Shown here one piece after another: positions 25,675-32,721 of a stretch of 32,874 nucleotides of DNA (positions within the stretch are counted from its first letter, which is position 1; each line of letters starts with the position of its first letter). The translations under genes were made by a program, and so were the position numbers. The notes below the pieces were generated by a model, which saw only the letters and a list, made by a program, of their open reading frames with translations, searched no databases and had not been told where the DNA came from. This DNA is from Lachnospiraceae bacterium (GTDB lineage: Bacteria; Bacillota; Clostridia; Oscillospirales; Ruminococcaceae). The stretch lies in assembly GCA_023664705.1 (NCBI GenBank), contig JAMPFE010000026.1:1-32874 (forward strand), written 5' to 3'.

Positions 25675-25753
25675 TGTCCCGCTAGCTCAAAGAAGAGCGT
25701 TGCGGCAATAAAATTGCATGGCAAAGATGTCGGTGCAAATCCGACCCGGGCAA
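25675..25753 (+). ncRNA. tRNA-like structured RNA element (leader RNA or decayed tRNA)
   Basis: The segment folds as a near-cloverleaf. The closing stem TGTCCCG/CCGGGCA has 6 of 7 pairs, counting one G-U pair. A D-like arm GCTC/GAGC is preceded by a tRNA-like TAGCTCA. A T-like arm GTCGG/CCGAC closes a 7-base loop TGCAAAT. The anticodon position is instead an extended imperfect hairpin (outer TTGC/GCAA, inner GCAAT/ATTGC, loop AAA) with no 7-base anticodon loop. The D loop lacks the GG pair, and T55 is replaced by G. It is therefore not a normal tRNA. It ends about 25 bases before the zinc-ribbon start codon, so a cis-regulatory role is possible. The GGTGCAAATCC module also resembles the P5-L5 T-loop of cobalamin riboswitches, but their other conserved boxes are missing. 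Confidence 0.55.
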
Positions 25754-25778
25754 AATCTATTTTTTAAGGGGTATTACT

Positions 25779-26054
25779 ATGTACACTGACAAGACACTGA
25801 AATGTAAGGACTGCGGCGCGGATTTCGTGTTCACTGCGGGTGAGCAGGAATTCTATGCCGAAAAGGGTTTCGAGAACGAGCCGCAGAGATGCAAGGCTTG
25901 CCGCGACGCCAAGAAGAGCGCGGGCAGAGGCGCGAGGACCTTCTACGAGGCGACCTGCGCTAACTGCGGCGGCATCGCGAGAGTTCCGTTTGAACCGAAG
26001 GGTGACAGACCCGTTTTGTGCAGCGAGTGTTTCGCTAAGCAAAGAGGAGAATAA
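25779..26054 (+). CDS. Double zinc-ribbon protein
   Basis: This 91-residue protein has four CxxC pairs, C9-C12, C38-C41, C60-C63 and C81-C84, enough for two zinc ribbons. The first half matches the small probable zinc-ribbon family common in Firmicutes (LKCKDCGADFVFTAGEQEFY and the RCKACR segment). The second half is a further ribbon with TCANCGG and LCSECF. A basic, Gly-rich linker (KKSAGRGAR) joins them and could contact nucleic acid. ATG 25779 has AAGGGG 7 bases upstream. Its message probably starts upstream of the tRNA-like element or reads through from the sigma gene. The function is not established for the family. Confidence 0.87.
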   Translation: MYTDKTLKCKDCGADFVFTAGEQEFYAEKGFENEPQRCKACRDAKKSAGRGARTFYEATCANCGGIARVPFEPKGDRPVLCSECFAKQRGE

Positions 26055-26163
26055 GGCTTGCCTTCGGGCAGTTTTATCGGCAGGATTGCACACCGCGACC
26101 ACCGTTACATGGGATTACCCGCGCAAATCCGAGCATGACCCGACATCTTTTGGTAAAAAACAG

Positions 26164-26206
26164 ACAGCCGTATCACGTTTGACGCTATACGGCTGTTTAT
26201 TTTTTT
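26164..26206 (+). terminator. Rho-independent terminator after the zinc-ribbon gene
   Basis: ACAGCCGTAT (26164-26173) and ATACGGCTGT (26187-26196) form perfect 10-bp arms, followed by TTATTTTTTT. Confidence 0.9.
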
Positions 26207-26300
26207 GACAGATATTACCGAGAGTAATTAGCGTATCTTTTCGAGGGCAAAAGTCATAATATTATTGCGAAATTCTTTGAAAAATTATCACTTTTACATC

Positions 26301-26329
26301 TTGAAATTTTCCGAGTAATATTGTATAAT
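26301..26329 (+). promoter_or_regulatory. Promoter of the DUF4358 lipoprotein gene
   Basis: The -35 TTGAAA and a perfect -10 TATAAT are 17 bases apart, about 50 bases before the start codon. Confidence 0.8.
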
Positions 26330-26379
26330 ACTGGAATACGGCTATAAAAACACATTTGTTAATGAAAGGATGTTACTTT

Positions 26380-27060
26380 ATGAAAAAAATCGTTTCCGCT
26401 GTGCTTGTCTCCGCTATGCTCCTCGCGTCGCTCACCGCGTGCAATAACGACACACCCGACGAAAGCTCTTCGTCGAGCAGCTCGACCGTAAGCGGCGGGC
26501 AGTCCTCCGATAATAACAGCACCACCTCCTCTTCAACCGAGAGCTCCTCGTCGGAGGAAAGCTCATCCTCGGATGAAAGCTCATCCTCGACCGAGGAGAG
26601 CTCCGAGCCTATCGAATCCGACCCCGAGGGCGGCGAGGACGAGGGCGTCGACAACAGCGGTCTCCCCTACCCCGACAATACGGCGGGAAACCTCACGAAG
26701 GCTATACTCGCGAACGACAACTGGCCCGCTATGGACATCGTAACGGACGCGGAGCTGATCCCCATTATGTTCAGCGCCGACTTTGACTTGGAGACCTGCG
26801 AGGAGTTCTGCTTCGCCACCAACATCATAAGCGCGCAGCTCAACAAGGTCATCGTCGTAAAGCCCAAGGCGGGCAGCGAGGAGGCTGTCTCCGCGGCTAT
26901 GGACGGCTATTTCGAGGCGGTCAAGAACGACCCCAACATCGCGTTCTATCCGGGGCAGCAGGCCTCCGCGGACGGCGCCGTCAAGGGGCAGACCGACGAC
27001 GGCTACCTCTATATCATCGTTCACGAGAACGGCGCGGCTATCGAATCCGCGGCTGTATAA
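26380..27060 (+). CDS. Ser-rich DUF4358 lipoprotein
   Basis: A 226-residue exported lipoprotein. The signal peptide ends in SLTAC with the lipidated Cys at C21. A linker of about 75 residues made of Ser, Glu, Thr and Asp follows (about 25-100); its DNA contains an 18-bp-period direct repeat (26557-26571 and 26575-26589). The C-terminal part from about 104 (LTKAIL) to 222 matches DUF4358, a clostridial surface domain of unknown function. ATG 26380 has AAAGGA upstream; earlier in-frame starts lack a ribosome-binding site. The acidic Ser-rich spacer probably lets the domain reach through the cell wall. It forms a single-gene unit between its promoter and a terminator. Confidence 0.87.
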   Translation: MKKIVSAVLVSAMLLASLTACNNDTPDESSSSSSSTVSGGQSSDNNSTTSSSTESSSSEESSSSDESSSSTEESSEPIESDPEGGEDEGVDNSGLPYPDNTAGNLTKAILANDNWPAMDIVTDAELIPIMFSADFDLETCEEFCFATNIISAQLNKVIVVKPKAGSEEAVSAAMDGYFEAVKNDPNIAFYPGQQASADGAVKGQTDDGYLYIIVHENGAAIESAAV

Positions 27061-27065
27061 TCGAC

Positions 27066-27092
27066 AAACAGCGCTTCGGCGCTGTTTTTATT
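27066..27092 (+). terminator. Rho-independent terminator after the lipoprotein gene
   Basis: AAACAGCGC (27066-27074), the tetraloop TTCG and GCGCTGTTT (27079-27087), followed by further T residues. Confidence 0.92.
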
Positions 27093-27122
27093 ATAAACGC
27101 TGCCGCGGGGCGTTAAAGTGCC

Positions 27123-27151
27123 TTGACAAAAAATTGTCGATGTGGTACAAT
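27123..27151 (+). promoter_or_regulatory. Promoter of the sms-radA operon
   Basis: A perfect -35 TTGACA and -10 TACAAT are 17 bases apart. Transcription would start near 27158, which rules out the in-frame GTG at 27142 as the start of the first gene and supports TTG 27184. Confidence 0.88.
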
Positions 27152-27183
27152 ATGGATATACATTTGTAAAGGAGGCAAGTCTT

Positions 27184-27906
27184 TTGCTTGAAATAAACGA
27201 TCTGTACTGGAGCCTGCCCGGCGGCGAGCCGATAATCAGCGGCATATCCTGCAAAACCAACGGCAGGCTGACCGTTATCACGGGACCCAACGGCGGCGGA
27301 AAGACCACCCTCGCGAAGCTGATAGCGGGCGTGGAAAAGCCCGTTTCGGGGCGGATATCGCTCGACGGCGAGGATATAACCGACCTCGATATCACGGAGC
27401 GCGCCAAAAAGGGCGTGGCCTACGCGTTTCAGCAGCCCGTGCGCTTTAAGGGACTGACCGTGCGCGACCTGCTGGAGCTTGCGGCGGGCGGCAATCTGAA
27501 CCACGGCGAGCTTTGCGGCTTGCTCGGTAAGGTGGGCTTGTGCGCGGAGGAATATATCGACCGCGAGATGAGCGGCGCGCTTTCGGGCGGCGAGGCTAAG
27601 CGCATAGAGATAGCGACCGTGCTCGCGCGCGGCGCAAAGCTGTCGGTGTTCGACGAGCCCGAGGCGGGCATCGACCTGTGGAGCTTTTCGCGGCTCGTGG
27701 AGACATTCGAGGAGATACGCGAAAATTCGCGCGGCGAGCTGATAGTCATCTCTCACCAAGAGCGCATCCTGCAAATAGCCGACGATATAATCGTCGTTGC
27801 CGACGGAAAAATACGCATCGCGGGCAAGCGCGGGGAGATACTTCCAGCGCTGCTCCAAGGGGAGTACACCTGCGCTTGCCCGAAGAGAATGGGGGACTGC
27901 ACATGA
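27184..27906 (+). CDS. smsC: SufC-like ATPase of a minimal SUF (SMS) Fe-S assembly system
   Basis: The 240-residue ABC-type ATPase drives iron-sulfur cluster scaffold rearrangement. Walker A is GPNGGGKTT (about 34-42). The signature is LSGGEAKRIEIA, close to the SufC form LSGGEKKRNEI, and Walker B is VFDEPEAGID. It has no membrane partner, only the SufB-like protein overlapping its stop codon. The start is TTG 27184, with AAAGGAGG (27168-27175) 8 bases upstream. The C-terminus contains a CACPKRMGDC segment with three Cys residues, which standard SufC lacks as far as I know. The gene pair without SufD, SufS or SufU matches the two-gene SUF-like minimal system described in anaerobes. Confidence 0.87.
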   Translation: MLEINDLYWSLPGGEPIISGISCKTNGRLTVITGPNGGGKTTLAKLIAGVEKPVSGRISLDGEDITDLDITERAKKGVAYAFQQPVRFKGLTVRDLLELAAGGNLNHGELCGLLGKVGLCAEEYIDREMSGALSGGEAKRIEIATVLARGAKLSVFDEPEAGIDLWSFSRLVETFEEIRENSRGELIVISHQERILQIADDIIVVADGKIRIAGKRGEILPALLQGEYTCACPKRMGDCT

Positions 27907-28850
27907 GCGACTTGATGAACCTGAATTTCAACGGTATAACGGGCGAGATGCTGAAGGTCATTTCCGATTTCGACGCGGAAAAGGGCTTCGCGGGCGCCTA
28001 CAATATCCGCGAGGACACGCAGTGCGCGGGGCGCAAGTCCTCTGCGAACATCACGATAACCCCCAAGACGGATAAGCCGGGCATCGACATCACCGTAAAG
28101 CCCTTCACGAAGGGCGAGACCGTGTTTATCCCCGCGTGCGTCACCCATACGGCTGTCGACGACCTTGTGTACAACGATTTCTACATCGGCGAGGGCGCGG
28201 ACGTCGTTATCGTCGCGGGCTGCGGCGTTCACAACGAGGGCGAGGAGGACGCGCGCCACAACGGCATCCACCGCTTTTTCCTCGAGCCGAACTCCTCCGT
28301 GCTGTACAAGGAAAAGCACATCGGCACGGGAGAGGGCGCGGGCTTGAAGAAGATAGACCCCGTGACGGAGTGCTTTCTGAAAGAGAACTCGCGGCTGGAA
28401 ATGGATACCATTCAGCTCGGCGGCGTTGACCGCTCCACCCGCACCACAAGCGCGGAGCTCGGCAAAAATGCGAAGATAATCGTCCGCGAGCGCATTATGA
28501 CGGATAATTCCGAGGACGCCGTGACGAACTTCCGCGTTAAGCTCGAGGGCGAGGACAGCGGCGCGGACTTGGTATCGCGCTCGGTGGCGCGCGGGAGCTC
28601 TCATCAGGCGTTTTACAGCGTCGTCGAGGGCAACAACCGCTGCACGGGGCACTCCGCGTGCGACGCGATAATCGCCGAAAACGGCAAGGTCGACGCGCAG
28701 CCCGCGCTGAACGCCGCGAACGTCGACGCGGAGCTTATCCACGAGGCGGCTATCGGAAAAATAGCGGGCGAGCAGATAATGAAGCTCTGCTCCCTCGGAC
28801 TCACCAAGGAGCAAGCCGAGGAAAAGATAATCGAGGGATTTCTGAAATGA
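27903..28850 (+). CDS. smsB: SufB/SufD-like scaffold protein of the minimal SUF (SMS) system
   Basis: This 315-residue protein is the scaffold partner of the preceding ATPase. Its C-terminal part shows the SufB/D fold hallmarks: GHSACDAII with C253 at the position of the essential SufB Cys, then IHEAAIGKIAGEQIMKLCSLGLTKEQAEEKI (from 279). Further possible metal-binding residues are CVTHTAVDD (79-87) and GCGVHNEGEEDARHNGIHR (106-124). It is much shorter than SufB (about 450-490 residues). The ATG overlaps the upstream stop as ATGA, so the two subunits are made together. It supplies Fe-S clusters; the sulfur source is not encoded here. Confidence 0.87.
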   Translation: MSDLMNLNFNGITGEMLKVISDFDAEKGFAGAYNIREDTQCAGRKSSANITITPKTDKPGIDITVKPFTKGETVFIPACVTHTAVDDLVYNDFYIGEGADVVIVAGCGVHNEGEEDARHNGIHRFFLEPNSSVLYKEKHIGTGEGAGLKKIDPVTECFLKENSRLEMDTIQLGGVDRSTRTTSAELGKNAKIIVRERIMTDNSEDAVTNFRVKLEGEDSGADLVSRSVARGSSHQAFYSVVEGNNRCTGHSACDAIIAENGKVDAQPALNAANVDAELIHEAAIGKIAGEQIMKLCSLGLTKEQAEEKIIEGFLK

Positions 28851-28873
28851 CGTTTTGAGAGCGGGTGAGCGTT

Positions 28874-30247
28874 TTGGCAAAGAACAGGTCTGTTTTCGTA
28901 TGCAGCGAATGCGGCGCGGAGTCGTCCAAATGGAACGGAAAATGCCCGTCCTGCGGCGCTTGGAACACTCTCGAGGAGACCGAGCCCGTAACGGTCGTCG
29001 CGGGGAAAGCCGCGCCCGTCGGGAGCTTCAAATACTCGCGCATTTCCGAGATAAGCTGCGACGACGAAACGCGCTGCGAAACGGGCGTCTCGGAGCTTGA
29101 CAGGGTGCTCGGCGGCGGTCTGGTAAAGGGCTCGCTGGTGCTTATCGGCGGCGACCCGGGCATCGGAAAATCCACGCTGTTGCTGCAAATATGCGGCTTT
29201 ATGGGCGAAGAGCACACGATATTGTACGTATCGGGCGAGGAGAGCGAGCGCCAGATAAAGCTCCGCGCGGAGCGCCTCGGCGTGACGTGCGAAAATCTGT
29301 TCCTCGCCTCCAACAACAACTGCGAGAGCATAATCAAGGCAGTGCGCGAAAACAAGCCCGAGTGCGTTATAATCGACTCGATACAGACGATAACCTCAAG
29401 CGCCCTCACGTCCTCGGCGGGCAGCATAGTGCAGGTCCGCGAGTGCACAAACGCCTTTATGCGCATGGCGAAATCCGAGGAGATACCCGTGTTTATCGTG
29501 TCTCACGTCAACAAGGATGGCGGCATCGCGGGACCAAAAATAATGGAGCATATCGTTGATACGGTGCTGTATTTCGAGGGCGACAAGCAGCTCTCCTACC
29601 GCATTCTCCGCGCGATAAAGAACCGCTTCGGCTCCACCAACGAGATAGGCGTGTTCAGAATGGAGGACGACGGGCTGTCGCAGGTGGAAAACCCGTCCGA
29701 GATGATGCTCTCGGGCAGGCTCGGGAGCGTTTCGGGCAGCGCCGTCGTTTGCACCATGGAGGGAACGCGTCCCATTCTCGCGGAGGTGCAGGCGCTTGTC
29801 ACGAAGTCGAATTTCGCGTCGCCGAGGAGAGTCTCCACAGGCTTTGACTACAACAGGCTCTATATGCTGCTGGCTGTTCTCGAAAAGCGCACGGGTTTCG
29901 TTTTCGGCGGCGTAGACGTGTACGTGAACATTGTCGGCGGCATGCGCATCGACGAGCCCGCCGCGGACTTGGCGGTCGCAATGGCGCTGTATTCGGGCTT
30001 GTGCGACAAGCCGATACCCGAAAAGTGCGTGGCGTTCGGCGAGGTCGGCTTGGGCGGCGAGATACGCTCCGTAAGCCGCGTCCGCGAGCGCGTCAAGGAG
30101 GCTGCGCGGCTGGGCTTCGAGAAGTGCATACTGCCGAAAAACTCATTCAAGGCGCTGTCTAAAAATGAAAATTACGGCATAAAAATAATCGGCGCGGACA
30201 CGCTTTCGGGCGCGTTCAGGGCGATAGCGGAGAAAGACAAATCATGA
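28874..30247 (+). CDS. radA: DNA repair protein RadA/Sms
   Basis: A DnaB-like branch-migration helicase that processes recombination intermediates, 457 residues. The N-terminal zinc finger has C10, C13, C24 and C27. The RecA-like ATPase has Walker A GGDPGIGKST (92-101), and the RadA-specific KNRFG motif lies at 249-253. A Lon-like C-terminal domain starts near 300 (VYVNIVGGMRI). I prefer TTG 28874 because it gives the usual MAK-type start, with GGGTGAG close upstream; GTG 28865 three codons earlier remains possible. It lies 23 bases after smsB and overlaps the next gene by ATGA. Confidence 0.95.
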   Translation: MAKNRSVFVCSECGAESSKWNGKCPSCGAWNTLEETEPVTVVAGKAAPVGSFKYSRISEISCDDETRCETGVSELDRVLGGGLVKGSLVLIGGDPGIGKSTLLLQICGFMGEEHTILYVSGEESERQIKLRAERLGVTCENLFLASNNNCESIIKAVRENKPECVIIDSIQTITSSALTSSAGSIVQVRECTNAFMRMAKSEEIPVFIVSHVNKDGGIAGPKIMEHIVDTVLYFEGDKQLSYRILRAIKNRFGSTNEIGVFRMEDDGLSQVENPSEMMLSGRLGSVSGSAVVCTMEGTRPILAEVQALVTKSNFASPRRVSTGFDYNRLYMLLAVLEKRTGFVFGGVDVYVNIVGGMRIDEPAADLAVAMALYSGLCDKPIPEKCVAFGEVGLGGEIRSVSRVRERVKEAARLGFEKCILPKNSFKALSKNENYGIKIIGADTLSGAFRAIAEKDKS

Positions 30248-30594
30248 AAAAAAGACTTATCTGCGGGGCGGTATTTGCCGCAGCTTTGGGGATAGAGATA
30301 CTGATAGCGCTGTTCGTTCACGACAGCTTTGTGCGTCCCTACCTCGGCGACGTGCTGGCGGTCGTCTGCGTGTACTTCGCGGCGAGGATAATATTTGTGA
30401 AAACGCGTTACCTGTCCGTCCCCGTAACGCTTTTCGCGTTCTGCGTTGAATTAGTGCAGATAACCAACCTCTCCGAGATACTCCCCAAGCCGCTTGACAT
30501 AATCGTCGGCGGCACGTTCGATTTTGCCGACCTGCTGTGCTATCTGATAGGCGGCGCGGCTTGTTTTGCCGTTGACAAAAAATTTTTCGAGTAG
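30244..30594 (+). CDS. DUF2809 small membrane protein
   Basis: A 116-residue protein with four hydrophobic segments (about 6-26, 32-54, 58-75 and 92-112). It carries the family-typical RPYLGDVLAVVCVYFAAR (31-48) and GGTFDFADLLCYLIGGA (89-105), both with membrane-embedded acidic residues. DUF2809 members are small inner-membrane proteins without known function. The ATG overlaps the radA stop as ATGA, so it is the final gene of the sms-radA transcript. Confidence 0.85.
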   Translation: MKKRLICGAVFAAALGIEILIALFVHDSFVRPYLGDVLAVVCVYFAARIIFVKTRYLSVPVTLFAFCVELVQITNLSEILPKPLDIIVGGTFDFADLLCYLIGGAACFAVDKKFFE

Positions 30595-30679
30595 CTTGCA
30601 GCGTTTTCCGAAAATCCGTGTATATGGGGTTGAGAGGGCAAAAACCGTCTCGACTGCGCAGTAAATAACGGAGGAATGT

Positions 30680-31243
30680 ATGCACACCAAGGAACAGCGG
30701 CTCGCCAAGGCTCTGAAAAAGGGCGACGAGGCGGCGCTCGGGAAGATAATCGACGGGTACGCGGGCTACGTTTGCGCCGTGATACGGAACTTCTCGCGCG
30801 GCGCGTTCACCGAGGAGGACATTGACGAGATTTGCAGCGACGTGTTCTTCTCGCTCTGGGAGCACCGCGAGGGGCTTGACGAGGAGCTCGGGCTGAAGGC
30901 GTATCTCTCGGCGACGGCACGAAACGCCGTCAAGAACCGCTTTCGCTCGGCAAAGCCCGCCGCCGTCGATATTGACGAGCTTGAGCTTGCCGACGGCTTT
31001 TCCGTGGAGCGCAAAGCGGAGCTGAACGAGCTTATGCGGGAGCTTGACAAGCTGATAAAGGCGCTCCCCGACGAGGAAAGGGAGATATTCATGCGGTTTT
31101 ATTTCTACGGGCAGAAGTCCTCCGAAATAGCGGAAATTACGGACACGGCGGAGGGAACCGTGCGCTCGCGGCTATCGCGGACGCGCGCGAAGCTCCGCGA
31201 AGAGCTGAGGAGCAGGGGGTTTGATTATGAGGAGCTTTTTTGA
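30680..31243 (+). CDS. ECF-type sigma-70 factor
   Basis: A 187-residue extracytoplasmic-function sigma factor. Region 2 covers about 10-95: the segment EEDIDEICSDVFFSLWEHRE is core-binding and -10-recognising, and LKAYLSATARNAVKNRFR follows. Region 4 covers about 125-175: LIKALPDEEREIFMRFYFYGQKSSEIAEITDTAEGTVRSRLSRTRAKLR forms the helix-turn-helix. The ATG has CGGAGG upstream. It overlaps the next gene, a one-helix membrane protein, by 17 bases, a common arrangement for a sigma/anti-sigma pair. I could not identify a convincing promoter in the 85-base gap before it. Confidence 0.9.
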   Translation: MHTKEQRLAKALKKGDEAALGKIIDGYAGYVCAVIRNFSRGAFTEEDIDEICSDVFFSLWEHREGLDEELGLKAYLSATARNAVKNRFRSAKPAAVDIDELELADGFSVERKAELNELMRELDKLIKALPDEEREIFMRFYFYGQKSSEIAEITDTAEGTVRSRLSRTRAKLREELRSRGFDYEELF

Positions 31244-31910
31244 GGAGCACGGGCTCGACGAGAGCCTGTCCGAAAACCGCGCGAGAAAAATCAAATACTC
31301 CGTCCTCGCGCGAGTTGAGGGGGAAAAACCTATGAAGAAAAAATTCAGATTCAAGCCGCTGATAATAGCGGCGGCGGCAGTTGCGGCAGCGGCGGCGTCG
31401 ACAGTGACCGTAAACGCCTTGTCAAGCGGAGAAAACCCGCCTATCAAAATCAACAACAAATCGGTCGAGGCATATTATACAAGCTATGTAGACGAATGCG
31501 GTCACACCGTGGATATTTACATGGTCGACTTTCCCGAGGAAATACTTATGTCTCCTCCGAAAGACCGCTCCCCCGCACCCGTCGGAGAGCTGAGGATAAT
31601 ACACGGCGATTTCGATACGGAGGATTCTCTCACGCTCGTTGACGAGGAAGGAAATGAGTTTCCCGTACTTGCGGGCAGCATGAATAACGGCTTTGCGCTC
31701 GTCAATACCGACTGGATGTTCGGCAAGTACTTTCAGGTAGTGATCTCCAAGGAGGGCGAGACAGGTCACAATTACTTTCATGACGGCGGCGGAGTAAAAT
31801 ACTGCTATGACATGAGCATACAATACAGTCCCGCCGACAAATCGCTTTGCGTAGAGTATCATAAAAATCTTTTTGATACGATATCCGACATCGTTAAAGG
31901 CGAAGAATAA
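31227..31910 (+). CDS. Single-pass membrane protein, putative anti-sigma factor
   Basis: The 228-residue product has a charged cytoplasmic N-terminus of about 42 residues, one Ala-rich membrane helix (about 43-65), and an exported domain of about 160 residues (SVEAYYTSYVDECGHTVDIYMVDF onward). There is no HExxC zinc motif of ZAS-type anti-sigma factors. The role is therefore inferred from the 17-base overlap with the ECF sigma gene and from topology: the N-terminus could sequester the sigma factor while the outer domain senses the envelope. ATG 31227 has GGGGG 7 bases upstream. Confidence 0.75.
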   Translation: MRSFFEEHGLDESLSENRARKIKYSVLARVEGEKPMKKKFRFKPLIIAAAAVAAAAASTVTVNALSSGENPPIKINNKSVEAYYTSYVDECGHTVDIYMVDFPEEILMSPPKDRSPAPVGELRIIHGDFDTEDSLTLVDEEGNEFPVLAGSMNNGFALVNTDWMFGKYFQVVISKEGETGHNYFHDGGGVKYCYDMSIQYSPADKSLCVEYHKNLFDTISDIVKGEE

Positions 31911-31917
31911 CGCTTAA

Positions 31918-31951
31918 GCTCCCCAAGGTCATTCCTTGGGGAGCGTTTTTG
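31918..31951 (+). terminator. Rho-independent terminator after the sigma/anti-sigma pair
   Basis: GCTCCCCAAGG (31918-31928) and CCTTGGGGAGC (31934-31944) are perfect 11-bp arms around a 5-base loop, followed by GTTTTTG. It separates the convergent amidase gene. Confidence 0.92.
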
Positions 31952-31952
31952 T

Positions 31953-32693
31953 CTATTCGGCGGCGCGCGGCTCTGCGCTGCCCGTATCGACGGTATCAAG
32001 ATACTCCATAACGCCGCTTAAAATCGTGAACGCGACCTTCTGCTGGTACTCCCAAGTCGAGAGGTTAGCCTCCTCCTCGGGATTGGAGAGGAACCCGCAC
32101 TCTATCATCAGCGAGGGGTTCTTGTTGGATTTGAGCAGGAACAGCTCCTCCCCCGAGAGCTTTATCTCGCGGTCGTTCCCCGGCTGGAGCGCCGCGAAGC
32201 GGTTCTGCATTATCTGCGCCAGAGTGCGGTTGTCGGGGTTGTTATTGTTGTAGAACATCTGCCCGCCGAAGTACTGCGGGTCGGTGAAATTGTTCTGGTG
32301 CACGCACAGGAAAATGCTGTCGGGGTAGCTTTGGATTATCTTCAGGCGGTTGTCCATATCGTTGAGCTTCTGGTTGCGTATGCCCGTTATCCCCGGGTCG
32401 TATATGGAGACGTCCTCGTCGCGCGTGAGCACCACCTCAAAGCCCGACATCTCGAGCATATCGCGCAGCGCGAGCACTATCGACAGGTTTATGTCCTTTT
32501 CGAGAACGCCCGTTACGCCGACGGCTCCCGAATCCATACCGCCGTGCCCCGCGTCAAGCACTATAACGGGCTTTTCGGAGACCTCCGCAGCCGTCGGCAG
32601 AGCCCTTTCGGTTATCCTCGCGCATATAGCCAGCAGCACAAAGCACCCTATCATTGAGAGCGTTAATTTAAACGATTTTTTGTTTATTTTCAT
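31953..32693 (-). CDS. cwlD: CwlD-like N-acetylmuramoyl-L-alanine amidase
   Basis: A zinc amidase of the Amidase_3 family, 246 residues, which cleaves the lactyl-amide bond between muramic acid and the stem peptide; CwlD acts in muramic-lactam formation of spore cortex. An N-terminal membrane anchor or signal lies at about 8-26. Catalytic motifs are DAGHGGMDSGAVG (47-59; zinc His), GVLEKDINL (zinc Glu), SIFLCVHQNNF (second zinc His) and MIECGFLSNPEE (catalytic Glu). ATG 32693 has GGAGGT upstream. Assignment to CwlD rather than another Amidase_3 enzyme rests on size and the HQNNF-type motif; no sporulation genes are nearby to confirm it. Confidence 0.85.
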   Translation of the reverse strand: MKINKKSFKLTLSMIGCFVLLAICARITERALPTAAEVSEKPVIVLDAGHGGMDSGAVGVTGVLEKDINLSIVLALRDMLEMSGFEVVLTRDEDVSIYDPGITGIRNQKLNDMDNRLKIIQSYPDSIFLCVHQNNFTDPQYFGGQMFYNNNNPDNRTLAQIMQNRFAALQPGNDREIKLSGEELFLLKSNKNPSLMIECGFLSNPEEEANLSTWEYQQKVAFTILSGVMEYLDTVDTGSAEPRAAE

Positions 32694-32706
32694 TTTAGTT
32701 ACCTCC

Positions 32707-32721
32707 GTACAAGTTTTGTAC
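32707..32721. promoter_or_regulatory. Perfect short palindrome next to the amidase ribosome-binding site
   Basis: GTACAA and TTGTAC flank a 3-base spacer, just upstream of the GGAGGT site and just downstream of a possible leftward -10 (TATACT, 32722-32727). The position suits an operator or a translation-modulating hairpin; no matching -35 box was found. The rest of the stretch up to the window end is AT-rich with nothing recognisable. Confidence 0.4.

Larger units (their letters stand above)
26055..26379. other. Intergenic region between the zinc-ribbon gene and the lipoprotein gene
   Basis: This 325-bp stretch contains a weak TTCG-loop hairpin right after the zinc-ribbon gene (near 26057-26075), a GC-richer part of unknown role (26080-26150), a strong terminator (26164-26206), then an AT-rich promoter region for the lipoprotein gene. 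I see no further gene with a ribosome-binding site. Confidence 0.6.

Noticed and set aside
25675..25753. Functional tRNA gene
   Set aside because: There is no 7-base anticodon loop, the D-loop GG is missing and the conserved T55 is G, so it was listed as a tRNA-like RNA instead.
25600..25778. Cobalamin riboswitch
   Set aside because: Only the GGTGCAAATCC module matches; the AAAGGGAA-type box, the CCCGC box after the T-loop and the closing ACTG element are not in the expected order.
26080..26150. Second copy of the tRNA-like element (shares GCAAATCCGA)
   Set aside because: Only a 10-base match is present; the flanking stems of the first element are not reproduced.
30572..30679. Promoter for the ECF sigma gene (TTGACA at 30572, TTGCAG at 30596)
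   Set aside because: Neither has an acceptable -10 box at 16-18 bases; the first lies inside the end of the DUF2809 gene.
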